A DNA stretch of 64,000 nt from Antrodiella citrinella (lineage: Eukaryota; Basidiomycota; Agaricomycetes; Polyporales; Steccherinaceae), in the NCBI GenBank assembly GCA_004802725.1, contig SGPM01000065.1, positions 1 through 64,000 on the forward strand, given 5' to 3'. Within the stretch, counting starts at the first letter, position 1. Every line of letters starts with the position of its first letter. Positions 24,719 to 38,655 of the stretch are shown one piece after another. A model generated the notes under the pieces. The model saw only the letters and a list, made by a program, of their open reading frames with translations, was not told where the DNA came from and did not search any database. Both the position numbers and the translations under genes were made by a program.

Positions 24719-25875
24719 CTACGTTTTGTTATTCAGCTTGATCATCGTCTCACCTCCACACAACACCTGCAACTGCTCCCCTCTGGGGAATCGCTGGGCC
24801 AGCACAGTGTTCCACCACTCAATGGATTTCAGGGCGTCGAGTGACGTAGGCGAGATTGGCGGGAAAGCGTACTTTTTTGCGAAACCGGCGTAGGCTCGGG
24901 AAGACATGGGAGGGTAGAATGCGGATGTGGCCAACGAGTGTATCATGTTCTGGAAGCGTACATGACGCACGTAATTCACACTAGAAGGGTACTCACTTCA
25001 GACAAATCGAAGAGAAGTAGAGATTCCAAATACGCACAAATCAGCCTCCATGTCTTTCGTTTCGTTCCTCCTGGTTACGTAGATCTGCGTAGTCAGCCGC
25101 TCCACATTCTTGTACTCCGCGTCATCAGGAGCTGAAATCATGAGGTGGAAATGACCTGCTCTGAAAATCGCATTGAAGTCTCATCATCCGCCTTTCCAAA
25201 TCCGTAGGCACCAGGAAGAATGGTCAGGACCTCGCATTTTCCCTCACTGTCTGCTTGAAAGACACCGCGCAGACGATATTTGCTGTTGAAGTACAATCCA
25301 GAAGAAGTCGCTTGCCAGAAATCCAACTTGGCGTAAGGCATTGGTTCTCCTGAGGGCGAGAGGATACGAAGGGATAACAGATAAGGGGGATTAGCTGTAC
25401 TCCGTAGATATCAATTACAAGTAAGCTGTTCAACATTTTTGTAGACTTACCTTCAAAATCTTCGCGAGATGCTAAGATCGCCTTTCCATCCGCGATTTGC
25501 AGGTTGGGTGCGCCAGATATGTAGAAAGGACCTATACACGACCAAGTGAACAGAATGACTTCGATGATCCATTTGGTCCACTGTGACGAACTCACCTTCG
25601 ACATCGGCTCTGTCGTTCCTTCCTCCCATGAACAACCATCCCCAGAACAAAGGGCATTCTGCGACAACAAATATGTATAGTGCACGTATGATGTGATAGA
25701 TTTGCCTCGTGACCGGAATGTGCTCGTATGGAGTTTTGCCCGTCAAGATATCAGGGATATTGAGAGATGAGATGGCCGGTTCAGTGAATGCAACTTGGTT
25801 CGGGACACCGGTAGGTGAGGGAGACACCCCCGCGGTTCGTCGCGTAGCCGTGGTGGTAGCACTTACAGATGGCAT
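24719..25875 (-). CDS. intradiol ring-cleavage dioxygenase
   Basis: This is a non-heme Fe(III) enzyme of the catechol/hydroxyquinol dioxygenase type, which opens catecholic rings between the two hydroxyls. The N-terminal helical part (HIPVTRQIYHIIRALYIFVV) is followed by VEGPFYISGAPN, EPMPYAKLDFWQATSSGLYF, KYRLRGVFQADSEG, LTILPGAYGFG and GHFHLMISAPDD. A C-terminal LTTQIYVT and SIEWWNTVL complete the protein. Tyr in GLYF, Tyr in GAYG and both His of GHFH are the expected iron ligands. No signal peptide is seen, so a cytosolic enzyme is likely. Between GAYG (about 25192) and GHFH (about 25153) the frame shifts by one base. No consensus donor fits, so an atypical intron, a sequence error or a real lesion must be assumed. 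It is convergent with the secreted-protein gene, with under 200 nt between the ends. Confidence 0.8.
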
Positions 25876-27016
25876 GGTGCGCGCAGGGAGATAGAGTCGT
25901 ACACAGTGAGTTGACTATGGTCCGGCCATAATATAGATGCTATAAATAGGGGCCCAACATATTCGCACCAAAGCACATTGGAGCCTGCCGAAACAAGGAT
26001 ATCGTTGAGCTGTAGCATGAGTATCGAGGCACTCCCAAATAGGACAAACTCTCATACAAACAACGTACGCTTTACTGCGTACAATACATGATCCGAGTCT
26101 ATAGCGTGCGAGATATAGTCCATGACCGCTCTCGCACGCTGGTCTTCGCACCTGCAATCACATACAGGCTAACCGGAAATACTCAACAAAATATGAAAGC
26201 CTGAGGAGCCTGTGGACTTCCAGAATACCACAAGGCGGGGTCGTTGGACGAATGTAGAAGGCTCAAACATTCATCAAGCGCGTACAGCCAAGTGCCAATG
26301 GTGGGTTTCCGAAACCGTTCCGAGACGTTCAGGAGCTGATGAGTACAGACATGGTAATTCAGCGACAAACGGTTCCAGCACTCACCATTCCATTTCGCAA
26401 GGGAGAGGAAAGAAAGACGATGAAGGAGTCCGAGTCGAGTGTCGGGTAGGCGGCAGGCGGCCCGGTCGGTTAGATGATTAATCACCGCCAATATGCGCCC
26501 ACAACTCGAACGTAGAACGCGCTCACGAACAAAAAATCTAAGACGATGTGTGATACAGTATGTACGCATACAGATAGATGAATATGAGGGTATATTGTTC
26601 CGTGTTGTGATGCATATCGAAATCCTGCCGCCCAAATCTATAGCCAGTGTTAAGATATCGGAAGCGGAGCAACGGGAGCATGCAAATGCGGTGGTACCTC
26701 CGTCAACCTGCTCGAACACGACGGATAGAGCCCAGGAAATGGAGAAGATATTGGGAGGAGAGAGATAGTACTATCGATGCTCCGCTTGCACATGTCATCC
26801 AGGAACGTATTGAAAGTTGTCGCCGACGCCTGGTCTCCCAGATGGCATTCTGGTATGTTGTGGAATGCCGCCCTGCCACACGTCAGAGCGTCGAGGAGTA
26901 AGTCGGCGTCGCTTGATGTAAATAAATTAGGGATATCGTTGATGTCCAGCTTGTCCGAGATCAGGTATACGTCTCGTCCAGATGAAGAAACTGCGACTCC
27001 AGGGCCGTAGTAAATA
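25876..27016. other. intergenic; unassigned open stretch on minus strand
   Basis: No gene is firmly supported. On the minus strand 26650-27010 stays open and looks partly protein-like (DVYLISDKLDINDIPNLF). It could be an extension of the F-box gene through an alternative acceptor (CTCCTAG at 27016-27022) or chance. Confidence 0.35.
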
Positions 27017-29406
27017 CTAGGAGATGTCTTGGGATATTCTCCTGTGTCAGGTGCAATGCCATGTCTGGGTGGTATCGAAAGGAACGTAAGCGATGGTTGC
27101 GCGGGACTCCGCAGAGAACGGGATAGATGGTGGCTCGCGGACTCACTCGGAAAGTGTGTGGGCCTCAATGATAGGCCGCGAGTCTGCCTCCAAAGCCGAA
27201 CAGATGCCACAGTGCCAATGGCGAGAAGCATCACGGTCTAGCTTCGCTTCCGCAGAGGCACAGGCCTCCAATGGCAGTGCCTTGAGGCATTCTTTCGAGG
27301 GCACACGTCCCCAGGTGATGCCCTCCAACACGAAATCGATATTCTCATTTTCGTGTGCTGTGTAGCAATGCGCGACCTAAGAGAGCGACAGCCTCATGTT
27401 TAGTATGTCCTTTTTCTCGTAAATTGTGATGTAATGAAGGCGACTCACAGCTTCCCTCCATGTCAAGACGGTCATGACTCCAGGCATGCGTTTCGCGCAG
27501 TGCGTGCAATATAGCCTAGTTCCCGAAAAATCCATCTCGCCCACCTCCACGGTCGCAGCATCAACACCACATGCCGTAATGACGTGGTGCACGATTTCTA
27601 TGAATCTGTAATCCCAAATTGCATACCGAAAGGCCACTAAAAATCCGAGGGAGTAGAGGTATGGCGGTTTCCTCTCGTTGGTCGTTCCAGGGGAACACTG
27701 GTGTGAGAGCATACTAGGATACTCGAAGATGAGACGGCATGCCGAGCAGCGCATCAGCGACCCGAGAGCTAGATCCATGGGCTCGCGGTTAAAAGCGTGT
27801 CTTGTCACAAAACGTATGCGGGAGTTGATCTGGGAGCGAATCAGGCGTTCCCAGCGATTCCGTATATCAGGGATAAGGGGAACGACAGTGGCGCGAAATT
27901 GGGTCTCGGTGAGGTTGCTATCGGTGCTGGTATCGGTGAGGATTTTCTGGACGGCCGGGTCGGTCGCGAATTCAGGATAACTTGGGAACACGCCTCGATG
28001 TGCCCGATTGTGTTCATCCATAACGGCGCACATCATTGCGTAGCGTCGTGTATAAAGGGTCTCGACTCGAGTGCGCTCAACGTAATGTTGTAGATCTTTC
28101 TCGATTTTCGCCCACACTGTATGCGTGTTAGCAAAATTGAAGGCGCTGCGTAGACGAGCTATGTGACGCACCAGTGGGACAATTCTTGCGACCTAATCCA
28201 GACGGTAGAAACTTATTCATCATCGTTGACGAGATCGTTCCGAGCTCCTCGGCCCATCCCGACTCCTTCAGGTTCTGCAGCATGCTATCGCCGGCGTTTA
28301 GACCCTTGACGACAGACTCCGCATTGCGAGCGATACTCACCCATCCAGCCGACCCTTCTCCTTGTACCATTTCTCCCACCGAGAACACGCTTGTGCGAAC
28401 TATACACCGACGCAGTCAGCGCGAGATTCTCAAATGCCTGTGGACGGTATCGCACACCTCCGTCCTCTCCTTCACCTTTCGTTTCCTCATCTCCATGAAT
28501 TCTTTCCTGTCGTCTGCAGTATTGCCTGCACCGTGTTCGTTCCAATCGCGTGTCAACTGCTCGATGTCCGACTCAAGGACTCGGACTAGTGGCTTTCCGG
28601 GATCTGGATACAATGCATCGTGAGCCACTTCCTAAGGCCGTCCCATGAGAGAATTTTGGCACGTACTGTGAAGATGATTGACCATCTCATCACGGTCCCT
28701 CCACTGAAGTCCGTGGAACGAAGGGATCAGGTCTCCCAAGAAACACAGTCGTGTCCTATAGTGGGAAGCCAAGGGAAATGTGAGATTGGATCGGAATATT
28801 TATGAAGCGGGTGACCGGAGATCGCACTTACAAACCTCTCTTGCAGTCTGCGCACAATCGAGCGAGGATCTCCCATTCAACGTGATAAATACGCTTCTTT
28901 GCGCAACCCTGCCGGAGGGAGTGTGAGCGATACCGATCAGCCGAAGGAGGAAATAAGAGAGACGTACCGTACACAGGGTGTCGAACGCGAGTTTGGCGTA
29001 CTTGATTTCTGGCAACCAGAGCGGCCGTTCAGGTAAGCCTTCGATGTTACTTCGCGCACCCTTCCAGAACGACGCGGACGACGGGCCCGCAAGTAGCGTA
29101 TGAAAATCTCTGTTCGACCGAGACAGCATGAGAAGTTCTCTTGGGCCGAGGTGTGACAACACCTATCAGGCAGCAGGCTTCAGCGACGTCAGCAGTCTGG
29201 GAAAGAGACACACCTCATATATAATGTCCAAAGGCATCTGTGGAAGCATGCGAAGGCCGCCTCGAGGCTTTCGTCGTCGGGGTCCGGCTTGGGCCCTGCA
29301 TACTGCCTTCCTGGGATTGTCCTCGGAGGTCGGGCAGTGAGTATCGACATCGCCAACATCACGCTTGCGTTTGAGAGACCCAACATTGCCGAGTTGCTTC
29401 GTCATA
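27017..29406 (-). CDS. F-box protein of the agaricomycete Cys-rich type
   Basis: This is a likely substrate receptor of an SCF ubiquitin ligase. After a basic N-terminus (GSLKRKRDVG) comes the F-box: MPLDIIYEVLSHLGPREL, joined over an intron, then LLMLSRSNRDFHTLL. The next parts follow the layout of a large agaricomycete F-box family: ASFWKGARSNIEGLP, IKYAKLAFDTLCT, a Cys-rich block (LARLCADCKRG) and DLIPSFHGLQWRDRDEMVNH. These are followed by ACSRWEKWYKEKGRL, ESGWAEELGTI, a helical region from VWAKIEKDLQHYV, and a C-terminal CxxC segment HWHCGICSALEADSRP. At least nine exons are needed, and the joins I checked keep phase. The last exon is uncertain: an ending ERISQDIS with stop at 27017 resembles relatives. 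The target protein cannot be inferred. Confidence 0.75.
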
Positions 29407-29664
29407 GACGACACCGTCAACGCTGACGGTACGACTCTTGGAGAGGCCAGTATATACTGCGGCGGTGTCGAGTAGCAGAACATCGTGGCGGACTCGGATC
29501 GGTATCCAGAGTGGTGGTGGTCAGGGTGGTGATTGGATGACGATACCGGACATCTGTATTATATACATACGAAGGAGATGTGGGTGGGACTTGGGATGTA
29601 CCGCAGGAAAAGGCAAAATTGAGCGGACTCGAAAACATGTGTGTCTGTGCAGCAAAGTGGACTA
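29407..29664. other. intergenic, upstream of F-box gene
   Basis: No gene is seen; this is the probable promoter of the F-box gene, with a TATATAC-like stretch near 29560-29566. Confidence 0.4.
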
Positions 29665-30273
29665 CTAGCGCATGGTAGGGGCGATTCTCCGGATGTCCTG
29701 CATAGCGTCTTCTGCGTGATCTACGACCTTGAAGTCAATATTCCTGGCCTTGTTGAAGAGGAGAAAGAAAAGCACCTTGGCGTTTGTTGAGAATGGCTCA
29801 GAGACCGTGTTTCGGGCCGTGAGTGCTTTCATCTCGGCAAGTCTTAGCTGGTGGTGGGACACGCGACTCATGTTCTTCGTGAGGCATGCCGAGATGCCAT
29901 AATCGTTGCAAAGGGCGCGAACATGATCAAACATGGACACCTAGGACGGTCTCATATCGGCAGTGTGTACAACAGAATGTCCTGTGCAGAAAACCGCTGG
30001 GGTATGTGGAATGTGGCATAGTAGATAGTACATTCGGATGATTTTAGCCATGATTTGACAGGCCTTCCATACCGTCTTGTAGCTCGAAACGCTGGAATGT
30101 GGACGGATTGGGCACGAATGTGGTGAAGGCCGGCCAGTTCGCGTACAAATAGAGCTTCTACCCGCGCCTGTGACAACACGTTCCGTCCAGCGCTGGGAAT
30201 TTTGATTGTACGTCGACGAATCGTCCAGCTTCTGGAATACACAGATGATGGAAAGGCACTGATTCTTGAGCAA
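29665..30273 (-). CDS. possible small unknown gene
   Basis: Two open stretches on the minus strand may belong to one gene. The downstream part, ending APTMR at 29665, reads as a normal soluble protein (FDHVRALCNDYGISACLTKN, FSTNAKVLFFLLFNKARN, VVDHAEDAMQDIRR). The upstream part (29952-30273) is open in two frames, and I cannot tell which is used. An acceptor-like CGTCCTAG lies between them at 29940-29947. I recognise no family and see no confident start codon. It may instead be a decayed gene. Confidence 0.3.
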
Positions 30274-31712
30274 ATGAACGGATGAAGCGGTGAGGGCGAC
30301 TCGGAGAGGCGGATATTACAAATTCAGTATTCAGGAATGAAACGATAAGGAAGATGAGTCCGACGAGCGAGGGCCGCTGTTCTTCAACAACGTGACTGAG
30401 TCTAAACGTTTTGAACTTCTGAAGTTCGGGTGAATGATTTTGACAACACTGAGCACTCGTTCAGGCGCCGCCTTTGTCACGCGTGTAAAGGCGCCCTCTA
30501 GTATGAAGGTCGCCCTCAGGCTCTGCATCCTGTATTAGACGTTGACCCCACAGACATAGAAGCTACTCCTTTCATCACTGCCCCCACGCGATGTTCAGCT
30601 TCAGGATGCACCTCGCTCCGTGGCAATCAGACACGCCATGCGCGCATTCTGGCCTCCGGATCCTCACGCGAAACCAAGTTTTGCGATACGCCGGTATCGC
30701 GAAGCCATATGTGCGTGGAGATAGAATTTCTCGTTACAACACCACAGGTGCACGGCGCGCTGTGATGCTGCACTTTCAGAAAGAGCTCGGATATTGTGCG
30801 ATGTTTTGGGCCAATTCTCGACGCGGAACAGCTGGTGTTGTCGCTCTGTTGCAATCATACACTCTCAGCCATACCGGTGGGAGTGCAAGAGAAGGCGGCA
30901 TTCATGTTGAAGGTGATGGAGTACGCGGAGGTTATCACTCCATTGTGGTACCTGGAGCTATACTGATGGTGGCCCGTATTTTGGCAGGGTTGGGTGTACG
31001 CGCCAGCTAGCGATATCGAAGTTGTCGTAGAAGCTGGACGTCCACTAGCACCATCCTTGAGTAGTTCTGTTATTTTTCCTCTCGACCCTCTTGCATCTCC
31101 CATCCTACTCTCGTATTCAAAGTTCCGTCTTCCCGGTTCCCTTTCACCCGCTCTGATGTTGATCATTTGCTTTCGCGCTGTATCATTGGCAATCCTTGAC
31201 CATCATACATATCTACCAAATATCATTACACAATGCATCTGAATCGCTTCCTATTTGACCATAGCAGTGCACAAATTGTCAATCTGAGTTCGCTCATTTG
31301 TGGCGTAGGTCCTACCTCGAGCGCTCGAGCGCCGGGGAGCATGCCTGGCCTGTCTTCCGCACACACAATATTGCGTCTGGTGACGGTTTATGAGATAGTA
31401 GTATTGTGGATCGCAAGAGTATATATGTTATTCTCGCCAACTCCCGACTTCGACCTCGAACTTGTCTTGTCGATATCCTACCTGCCAATACATCCAGTAG
31501 TGGCAATTTAAAGCTGTGATACTGCACGCAACACAGTGTCGCAGAACCTCTTTGCTGCAACCGGGGATCGAGATTTGACACTCCATCCATCATGATTTAC
31601 GAGCACACCTAAACTAGTCTAATCATACAAAAACACCCCATCCCCCATCCTTACTTACGCATAAACACCAATACAAAAACCCTGCCCTCACCGCCCACAA
31701 TATCACTGATAC
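30274..31712. other. intergenic / unassigned
   Basis: About 1.4 kb without a supported gene. A 139-codon plus-strand open frame (30591-31010) has no recognisable motif. The last 200 nt before 31713 are AC-rich and are the 3' flank of the halogenase gene. Confidence 0.35.
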
Positions 31713-34416
<2,704 letters not shown>

Positions 34417-35046
34417 GAAGGGGCGCGGAGACGTTTCTACTGTACCTGAGGAGGGGTGGGTTGCATCCTGGTGGTGCGGGGAAAGGAACGCGACGATCTT
34501 GAGGAGAAACGCGTTGGCTTATAAGGAAGACGAGGAGGACATGTCAGGTGACACGGTACGATGACGAGCTCGTGTGCAAGCACGGAGGGCGACGTTGTGT
34601 AAGCTATGGAAGAGTTGATAGCTTCAGTCAAGGAACAGCGAACGGACGACATACCCTCGATTCGGACTATCCTCTTCCAGCCAGAACATCCATAGCTCGA
34701 TTTCTTCAGCCTGCACCCTCAAACACAAACGCGTCCTCGAGCGTATCGACGCGTCTCTGAATACGCAGAACGCAACATGGAAAGTACGTCTTTCGCCGTC
34801 TTCAATGGTGTTCGCTGCAGGGTTCAAGTTGCGTCGGGGAAGTCTTGAGAGCGAATTGTTCGGATTCTGCCGAATGTCGTCCGGACCTCCGAGGACCCCG
34901 AAAGGCGCGGTGCAATTCCAAGGTCCTTGCATACATCCTGCATGGCGAGCCAATAAATCGATCCTCATTCTTGACACAAGTGACGCTTCCGTACGCGTGT
35001 ATCCATATTTGTGTCTATTTGTGAAAGAACAGCACAAGAATTCAAC
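34417..35046. promoter_or_regulatory. upstream region of the halogenase gene
   Basis: This is the 630-nt gap between the halogenase start and the stop of the next minus-strand gene. No gene is supported and no clear motif is found. Confidence 0.35.
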
Positions 35047-36086
35047 TTACAACAGAGGCTGGACATACTCCGTCTTCCCCGTCAGCATATCCTCCACCGT
35101 GTCCTCTACCGGTTTCGGTTCCTTCCCAAACAATGTGGCCAACAATGGATCCAGAGTAGCGAGTTCACCCTTCACTAATGCATGGTATGTCGTCGCGACA
35201 CCCCGAAGCGTTTCGTCAGGCAGCGTCCCTTTTGAGACCTGCAGAAACACTTCTTCTGATAAGATCTGTGGCGTCATGTCGCGCTGAAGCACCTTGGAGA
35301 CAACAGCGGCGATCTCGTGCAAGCTGATAGCATGTGATCCCGTCAATGTGACTGTGCGGTTCTCGTACCCGGACGCCTGCAATGAAAGAACGCCTCTCGG
35401 TCAGACACACACCAAAAGGGGCGCATGTCAACGTACTGCAGCCAGAATCCTCGCAGTCGCCACTCCAGAATCATCTCGAGACGCCCACGCCACACGTCCA
35501 TCCCCAATCGGTATCGTCAACGACACCTCAGAGTCCTTCCTCTTCAACGCGCCCATATCTATGACCCCCAAATACAACGGCCAGTCCTCACTGTATATCC
35601 CCTGCCGCACGATCGTATACGTCACCCCAGACGCCTTTAGATACGCCTCAGTCGCGAGGTGGCTCTGCATGACCGCCGCGATACTGTCGTCCGGGTACGC
35701 GAGGGACGTGTAATAAATGTGCCGGACCCCGGCGCTCTTGGCGGCGTCGATCGCGGATTTGTGCAGGGCGACGCGGTTGTAGGATATGGATGGGTAGGAG
35801 ATCAAAAGGATGTTCTCGGCATTGGAGAAAGCGGAGACGAGGGAAGCGGGGTCGGTGTACGACCCATGACGGATCTCGACACCGGACTCGAGGATCGCGG
35901 GGGAGGGTCCGGAGGGGTTGGAGAGCGAGACTACGATGTCGCTCGCTGGGCGTGAGAGTCAGCATAGTGTTTTTTGCCATACGAAATATGGGTAATGGTT
36001 CGCTCACCTGGAACATGGGATAGCAACTCCTTGAAGACGCGGGACCCTAGCTTCCCAGTCGCGCCTGTGAGAACGTATTTCACCAT
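35047..36086 (-). CDS. NmrA-like NAD(P)-binding protein, copy 1
   Basis: This is an atypical short-chain dehydrogenase of the NmrA/HSCARG/QorB type, cytosolic; such proteins either sense NADP(H) or reduce quinones and similar substrates. It starts MVKYVLTGATGKLGSRVFKE with the Rossmann GATGxxG. DIVVSLSNPSG, SAFSNAENILLISYPSISYN, GVRHIYYTSLAYPDDS, YTIVRQGIYSEDWPLYLGV, IPIGDGRVAWASRDDSG and the C-terminal substrate domain (SGYENRTVTLTGSHAISLHE) follow. Three exons are used; exon 1 is 79 nt (36086-36008). The same exon length, phase and positions occur in the plus-strand copy at 38656, showing a local duplication. Length is about 300 aa. The reaction cannot be deduced. Confidence 0.88.
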
Positions 36087-36869
36087 GTTGGTTGACGAAG
36101 TGGACCAACTTCAAGAACACGAATTGGTCAGACGATACTCTTAGATAACATTCCATGAATTCCATGAGTGGTGCTCGTGTACCACCCCTGACCGCGATCA
36201 CTTGCAAATGTCTGCTCGGGAACATGCTGAAGGTGCGCGCCCGTACTGCGTACGGATACAACGTAACATACAGTACCTCATCAGTTGACCTATCTCGTGG
36301 CGGCCTAGGTCAAGCTGATAGAAACACAACTAGAGTGTAAAGAACGATGGTCAACGATAATCATTGTGGGTTACGGCAGGAAGTGCCCAATGGACTACGT
36401 ACATGTGTCACGATGAAGGGCCGATCTTTGTAGATCAGACCCAATATTCGGGGTGCATTGTAGCACCGAGTCTTGGCAGGATTGAGACATTGCTTGTTCA
36501 GAAGGTGTGCTGACAATGTACATTTGAACGAAAGTAGTATCACCGCTGGCCGTACGCCACTCGTCCTAACGTTCCTCGGAAATATCCGGTTCGATCTATC
36601 TTAACATTGATCTTGATTAGATTAGATGATCGAAATCAAGCTTTTTACCCCGAGTCGGATCGCTCCTCGGAAACGTCACGGTCTTGCCAGACGACCCCAG
36701 TGTCCAAATTTCAGCTCAAGTCCATACGAGTATGCCCGTATCATCCTCGTCTCATATCCATATTTTTATCGACCTCAGAGGAGCATAAAAGGTTTGAAAT
36801 GTACGTCTCGTTCATCGTACTACTTCATTAATCATTGGTTGAACATGGCACACTTATGGGTACTGTCAC
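36087..36869. promoter_or_regulatory. region between NmrA copy 1 and the hydrolase remnant
   Basis: About 780 nt between divergent genes. No gene is supported. The first coding exon of the hydrolase remnant may begin inside this segment, but its start codon could not be found. Confidence 0.35.
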
Positions 36870-38094
36870 AGGAGAAAACTCTCCGGTGCGAAGCTATGGT
36901 CTATTCGTGACACAGGCTCACCGGCTGAGAAGGACGACTACACGACAATAGTCTTGATTCATGGGTACCGTTGGCACTCTGGTACGTGTCTCTGCAAATG
37001 GGAGGCTTGAGTCCACCCTTGAATGTGCTAACACGCATGCTGTTATCGTTCAGGCAACTTCGTACGCATGCTACCCTCCGCATCCGAGCACAATGTCCGT
37101 CTGGTCCTTCTCAATCGCCGTGACTACCCCGGAACCGTTACCCTGAGCGCCGACGAGTTCAAGCCCTTCCTCGCCGCTTCCGCCGATGACGACCGCGCGA
37201 TTATTGAGGCGTGCACGCGGGATTGAGCTGTATGCGTTCATGCAGACCTTCGTGGAGAACGAGAAGATCTCGACGACGAAGGACAAAGGCGGGCTCGTCA
37301 TCTGCGGATGGTCAATGGGTGCAGCACTCGTCACGCCGTTCCTCGTGTATGCCGATACGTTTGCTCGGTCTGGTGTTTATGTCCGGTACTGCGTTGCATA
37401 TGGTGCGTTGACCCTTCCCATGATTCTCTGAAGTTCGTTACTTACCGACCATCTTGTGTTTTGATAGAAAGGCCAGCTGGCGTCCTCGGCTACGACCTCC
37501 CCGTCGGATCATACCACCCCCACCGCGACGAATCCTCCCTCCCATCGAATGCGCTCAGATATTCGTCCGCTGGGTGACAGGATACTACATCCACGACGTT
37601 GCCATGCTCACCATCGAAGACCGCGAGGTTCTGAGCAGCCCAACACCGACCATCGAGCAAACGACGCCGAAAGACATCGCTGCGTCTGTTGGATAGACGT
37701 CAGTGCAGCGGGACCCAAGTAATCGGACACGTAGTTCTTCGATCAGAGCGTCAAGACAGGGTTGTATGCTGCGATGAGGCAGGAGCTGTTGATCCCTGCC
37801 AAGCTAGGAAAGGAGAAGCGCAGGTGGTCTTGACGTTGAACTGGGGTTCATCTCATGCGATCAAGCGGTATGGGAGACTCCGTGGGCACGCTGGAAGATG
37901 TTGGAAGAACTCTAAGATGCGGACAAGGATGGGAGACCACCGTGCAGACGTTCTGGACGCTGAAAGGCGCAAATCACTTTGTGAGTGTACAGATATGGTG
38001 GTGTGAACATGCAAATGGGAGCTCATGGTTGCGAAATGCTATACAGGCCCATTGGGACAATCCGGAAGGATTTCTCCGAACCATCTTGGACTAA
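36870..38094 (+). pseudogene. alpha/beta-hydrolase gene with frameshifts
   Basis: The remains of an alpha/beta-hydrolase are clear in order. RDTGSPAEKDDYTTIVLIHG gives the oxyanion HG. GNFVRMLPSASEHNVRLVLL and NRRDYPG come after an intron with acceptor near 37053. Next are RARGIELYAFMQTFVENEKI and the nucleophile elbow GGLVICGWSMGAALVTPFL. Then come GYDLPVGSYHPHRDESSLP, VRWVTGYYIHDVAMLTIEDR, WTLKGANHF and, at the very end, AHWDNPEGFLRTILD, which includes the usual late His. These pieces lie in different frames: shifts occur near 37195-37210 and 37540-37560, and stops fall around 37715-37840. No introns with usable sites explain the shifts. I read it as a recently inactivated gene, since the remaining protein text is well preserved. 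Assembly errors could also produce this picture. Confidence 0.7.
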
Positions 38095-38655
38095 GAGGGA
38101 GACTGAAGCGGGACATCGCTGTTTCGGGCTGCAAGAATCGGGAGAAGTAGGCGCTTGTATACTAGGCACCTTTGCTAGTTGATGCCGCGATACTTTTCGA
38201 CCTTACTGGGTACAAAGGAGTCCATTGTTCCAGCAAGTTGTTGTCGGCTCTGCTGTGATTCATGAAAGAGATCTAATGGCCGCTGCTCGCTGAGCTCCAA
38301 GTGGAATGGTCTGGTGTCCTGAGCCAGTTATCAGTGCTATGATCTATCTCTTTCTGTTCCTCCCTCTGATCATTATGTACAACTCGATGGTACAAGATGC
38401 CCTAAACTACTTGCAAATGCTCTCTCACACCCTAGCCTTGGCAATCCCAAGCTATTTGCAGATGATGACGAGAGATCTGACCTGGAAATCGAAATCGAAT
38501 CCAAGGATCCTGAATTATCTCTTTCTCCGTACCTCTCCACGAGACTGATTCCGAACACGATATAAAGCTGCTCTCCATGGCTTGTTCCAAGCATTCCCAA
38601 GCCCCTTCAACTCTTGCAGTAACTCTCTACACGCGTTAACTTGCATACTTTCACC
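38095..38655. promoter_or_regulatory. upstream region of NmrA copy 2
   Basis: About 560 nt with no gene supported; 5' flank of the second NmrA-like gene. Confidence 0.35.

Noticed and set aside
30591..31010. 139-codon plus-strand frame
   Set aside because: No recognisable family and no supporting exon pattern; the minus strand is open over the same bases in other frames.
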